From: Nitrospirota bacterium
Lineage (GTDB): Bacteria; Nitrospirota; Nitrospiria; Nitrospirales; UBA8639
NCBI GenBank assembly: GCA_003228495.1
Contig: QIDY01000397.1
Coordinates: forward strand, 1 to 6,657
Length of the DNA: 6,657 bases
Direction of reading: 5' to 3'
Every line of letters starts with the position of its first letter. Position 1 is the first letter of the stretch. Below the pieces are notes generated by a model. It searched no databases, had not been told where the DNA came from, and saw only the letters and a program-made list of their open reading frames with translations. Below, piece by piece: positions 5,973-6,657 of this stretch. The translations under genes were made by a program, and so were the position numbers.

Positions 5973-6657
5973 TTAATTTAAGATATATTCTAGTTCGCCG
6001 TCCCATTTGGCCATCAAGAGCATGCTTGAATAGCGCAACATCACTTCGCTTTTGCTATACCATTTCGTCTGCCGACGGAAGCGGGTCAGAAAATGCCGAA
6101 ACAAACGATTGTACCCTTCAACCGTGTAGGTTTCTGCCTTGGACTGAATAGGCTTCTCTGGCGGGATGAACTGTTCACATGGCTTCCAATAGTCCGTCAT
6201 GGCTTGTGCAATCAGCGGACTCTTCATGGCCACCCATAAGCGTGTTCCAGTTAGGACGCCTTGTGTGCCAGTGACAGCATGGAGGACGCGTTTCCCAGGT
6301 CGATCAACAACAATCCAGACCCAGCAGTAGTTTTTTTATGCCCCACATAGCTACGCAGCTCATCGAGTTCGACGATCTGAGCAGAGGCGCACTTGATCTG
6401 CTCCACGCTTTTCCCAAAACATTTCACCCATTGATAGACCGCCACATGACTAAACCCCATGATCTGACCAATCGACCGAAAGCTCAGACCTTCCAGATAC
6501 AGGTTCAACGCCAAGCGACGCTGGCCTGGAGTCGCCGTATCGGATTTATGGGGAACGGTAAAAAAGTACTGACACGTTTTACATTTGTAGCGTTGACATC
6601 CTTTGTTGATCCCACTTTTGACTTTGTTCGCACTGGCACACCGAGGGCAATTCAGCA
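5973..6657 (-). CDS. IS1-family transposase read through a -1 frameshift at A7C; first base of start codon outside window
   Basis: The upstream frame runs from the right edge to a stop at 6251. It encodes an InsA-like zinc ribbon (CPRC ... YKCKTC), a helix-turn-helix (LEGLSFRSIGQIMGFSHVAVYQWV) and the first catalytic Asp (VELDEL). After GHKK the homology continues in the -1 frame (YCWVWIVVDR, then RVLHAVTG) to the stop at 5973, with the second Asp in MTDYW and the Glu in TVEGYNR. Joined at 6332 the protein has 227 visible residues, about normal for IS1 transposases. The two bases before the first complete codon are TG, so the initiation codon is probably an NTG cut at the window edge. All three DDE residues and both Cys pairs are present, so the element could be active if frameshifting occurs. 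A one-base deletion in a former A8 run would give the same picture. Confidence 0.85.
5973..6657 (-). mobile_element. IS1-family insertion sequence, partial (right edge truncated by window)
   Basis: The element is identified by its transposase. Only the end next to the transposase stop is inside the window, and it extends some tens of bases left of 5973. The terminal inverted repeat and the target duplication cannot be identified without the distal end. It points the same way as the caspase operon and lies immediately upstream of it. Confidence 0.75.
6330..6337 (-). promoter_or_regulatory. A7C slippery run, candidate -1 ribosomal frameshift site of the transposase
   Basis: In frame 0 the minus strand reads CAT AAA AAA ACT. 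The transposase homology resumes in the -1 frame as AAC TAC TGC TGG. Slipping back one base on the A-run gives HKK-N-YCW with no lost residue. A TAA in the -1 frame overlaps the start of the run, so the shift must occur exactly here. IS1 itself uses an A6C run for -1 frameshifting. Confidence 0.65.

Noticed and set aside
5973..6233. Separate small gene starting with GTG at 6233
   Set aside because: It is the C-terminal part of the transposase. Homology continues in the same frame upstream to 6332 and is reached by the -1 shift.
1..6657. CRISPR array, tRNA or rRNA genes
   Set aside because: I saw no regularly spaced identical repeats, no tRNA-like cloverleaf sequence and no rRNA segments in either strand. 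The only periodic DNA is inside the WD40 and coiled-coil coding regions.

Overview
The window looks like a chromosomal segment of a Gram-negative bacterium. The support is a lipoprotein-type signal, two Sec-type signal peptides, a FecR-domain envelope protein and base composition that looks close to even. The mix of a large WD40/caspase protein, YVTN propellers, FecR proteins and an IS1-type element would suit Nitrospirota or a similar environmental lineage. That placement is a guess from gene style, not from any marker gene.

Layout from left to right: (1) positions 1-135 hold the 3' end of a + strand gene whose visible tail is a charged, probably coiled-coil helix. (2) At 228-256 a perfect 11-bp hairpin lies between this gene and the minus-strand genes that converge on it, and probably terminates both. 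(3) A minus-strand run of three envelope genes fills 315-5637. In transcription order these are a 1180-residue secreted multidomain protein (signal peptide, seven WD40 blades, Ig-like domains, SH3b, long coiled coil, Ig-like domain, caspase-type peptidase with intact His/Cys dyad), a seven-bladed YVTN beta-propeller that is probably a lipoprotein, and a small secreted FecR-domain protein. The gaps are 50 and 116 bases. (4) An upstream region of about 335 bases has several small inverted repeats but no convincing promoter. (5) At the right edge, also on the minus strand, is an almost complete IS1-family transposase whose two reading frames join at an A7C slippery run. Only the first base of its probable start codon lies outside the window.

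The three minus-strand genes are probably co-transcribed and all appear exported. A reasonable but untested reading is an envelope-located module: a caspase-like protease carried on a protein-binding scaffold (WD40, Ig, SH3b, coiled coil), a second propeller on a membrane anchor, and a FecR-type soluble sensor or scaffold. The Asp just before the catalytic Cys points to Arg/Lys (metacaspase/orthocaspase) rather than Asp specificity, and a canonical EF-hand loop lies inside the caspase domain. Two starts needed correction: the caspase gene most likely begins at 5637 and the propeller gene at 2044.
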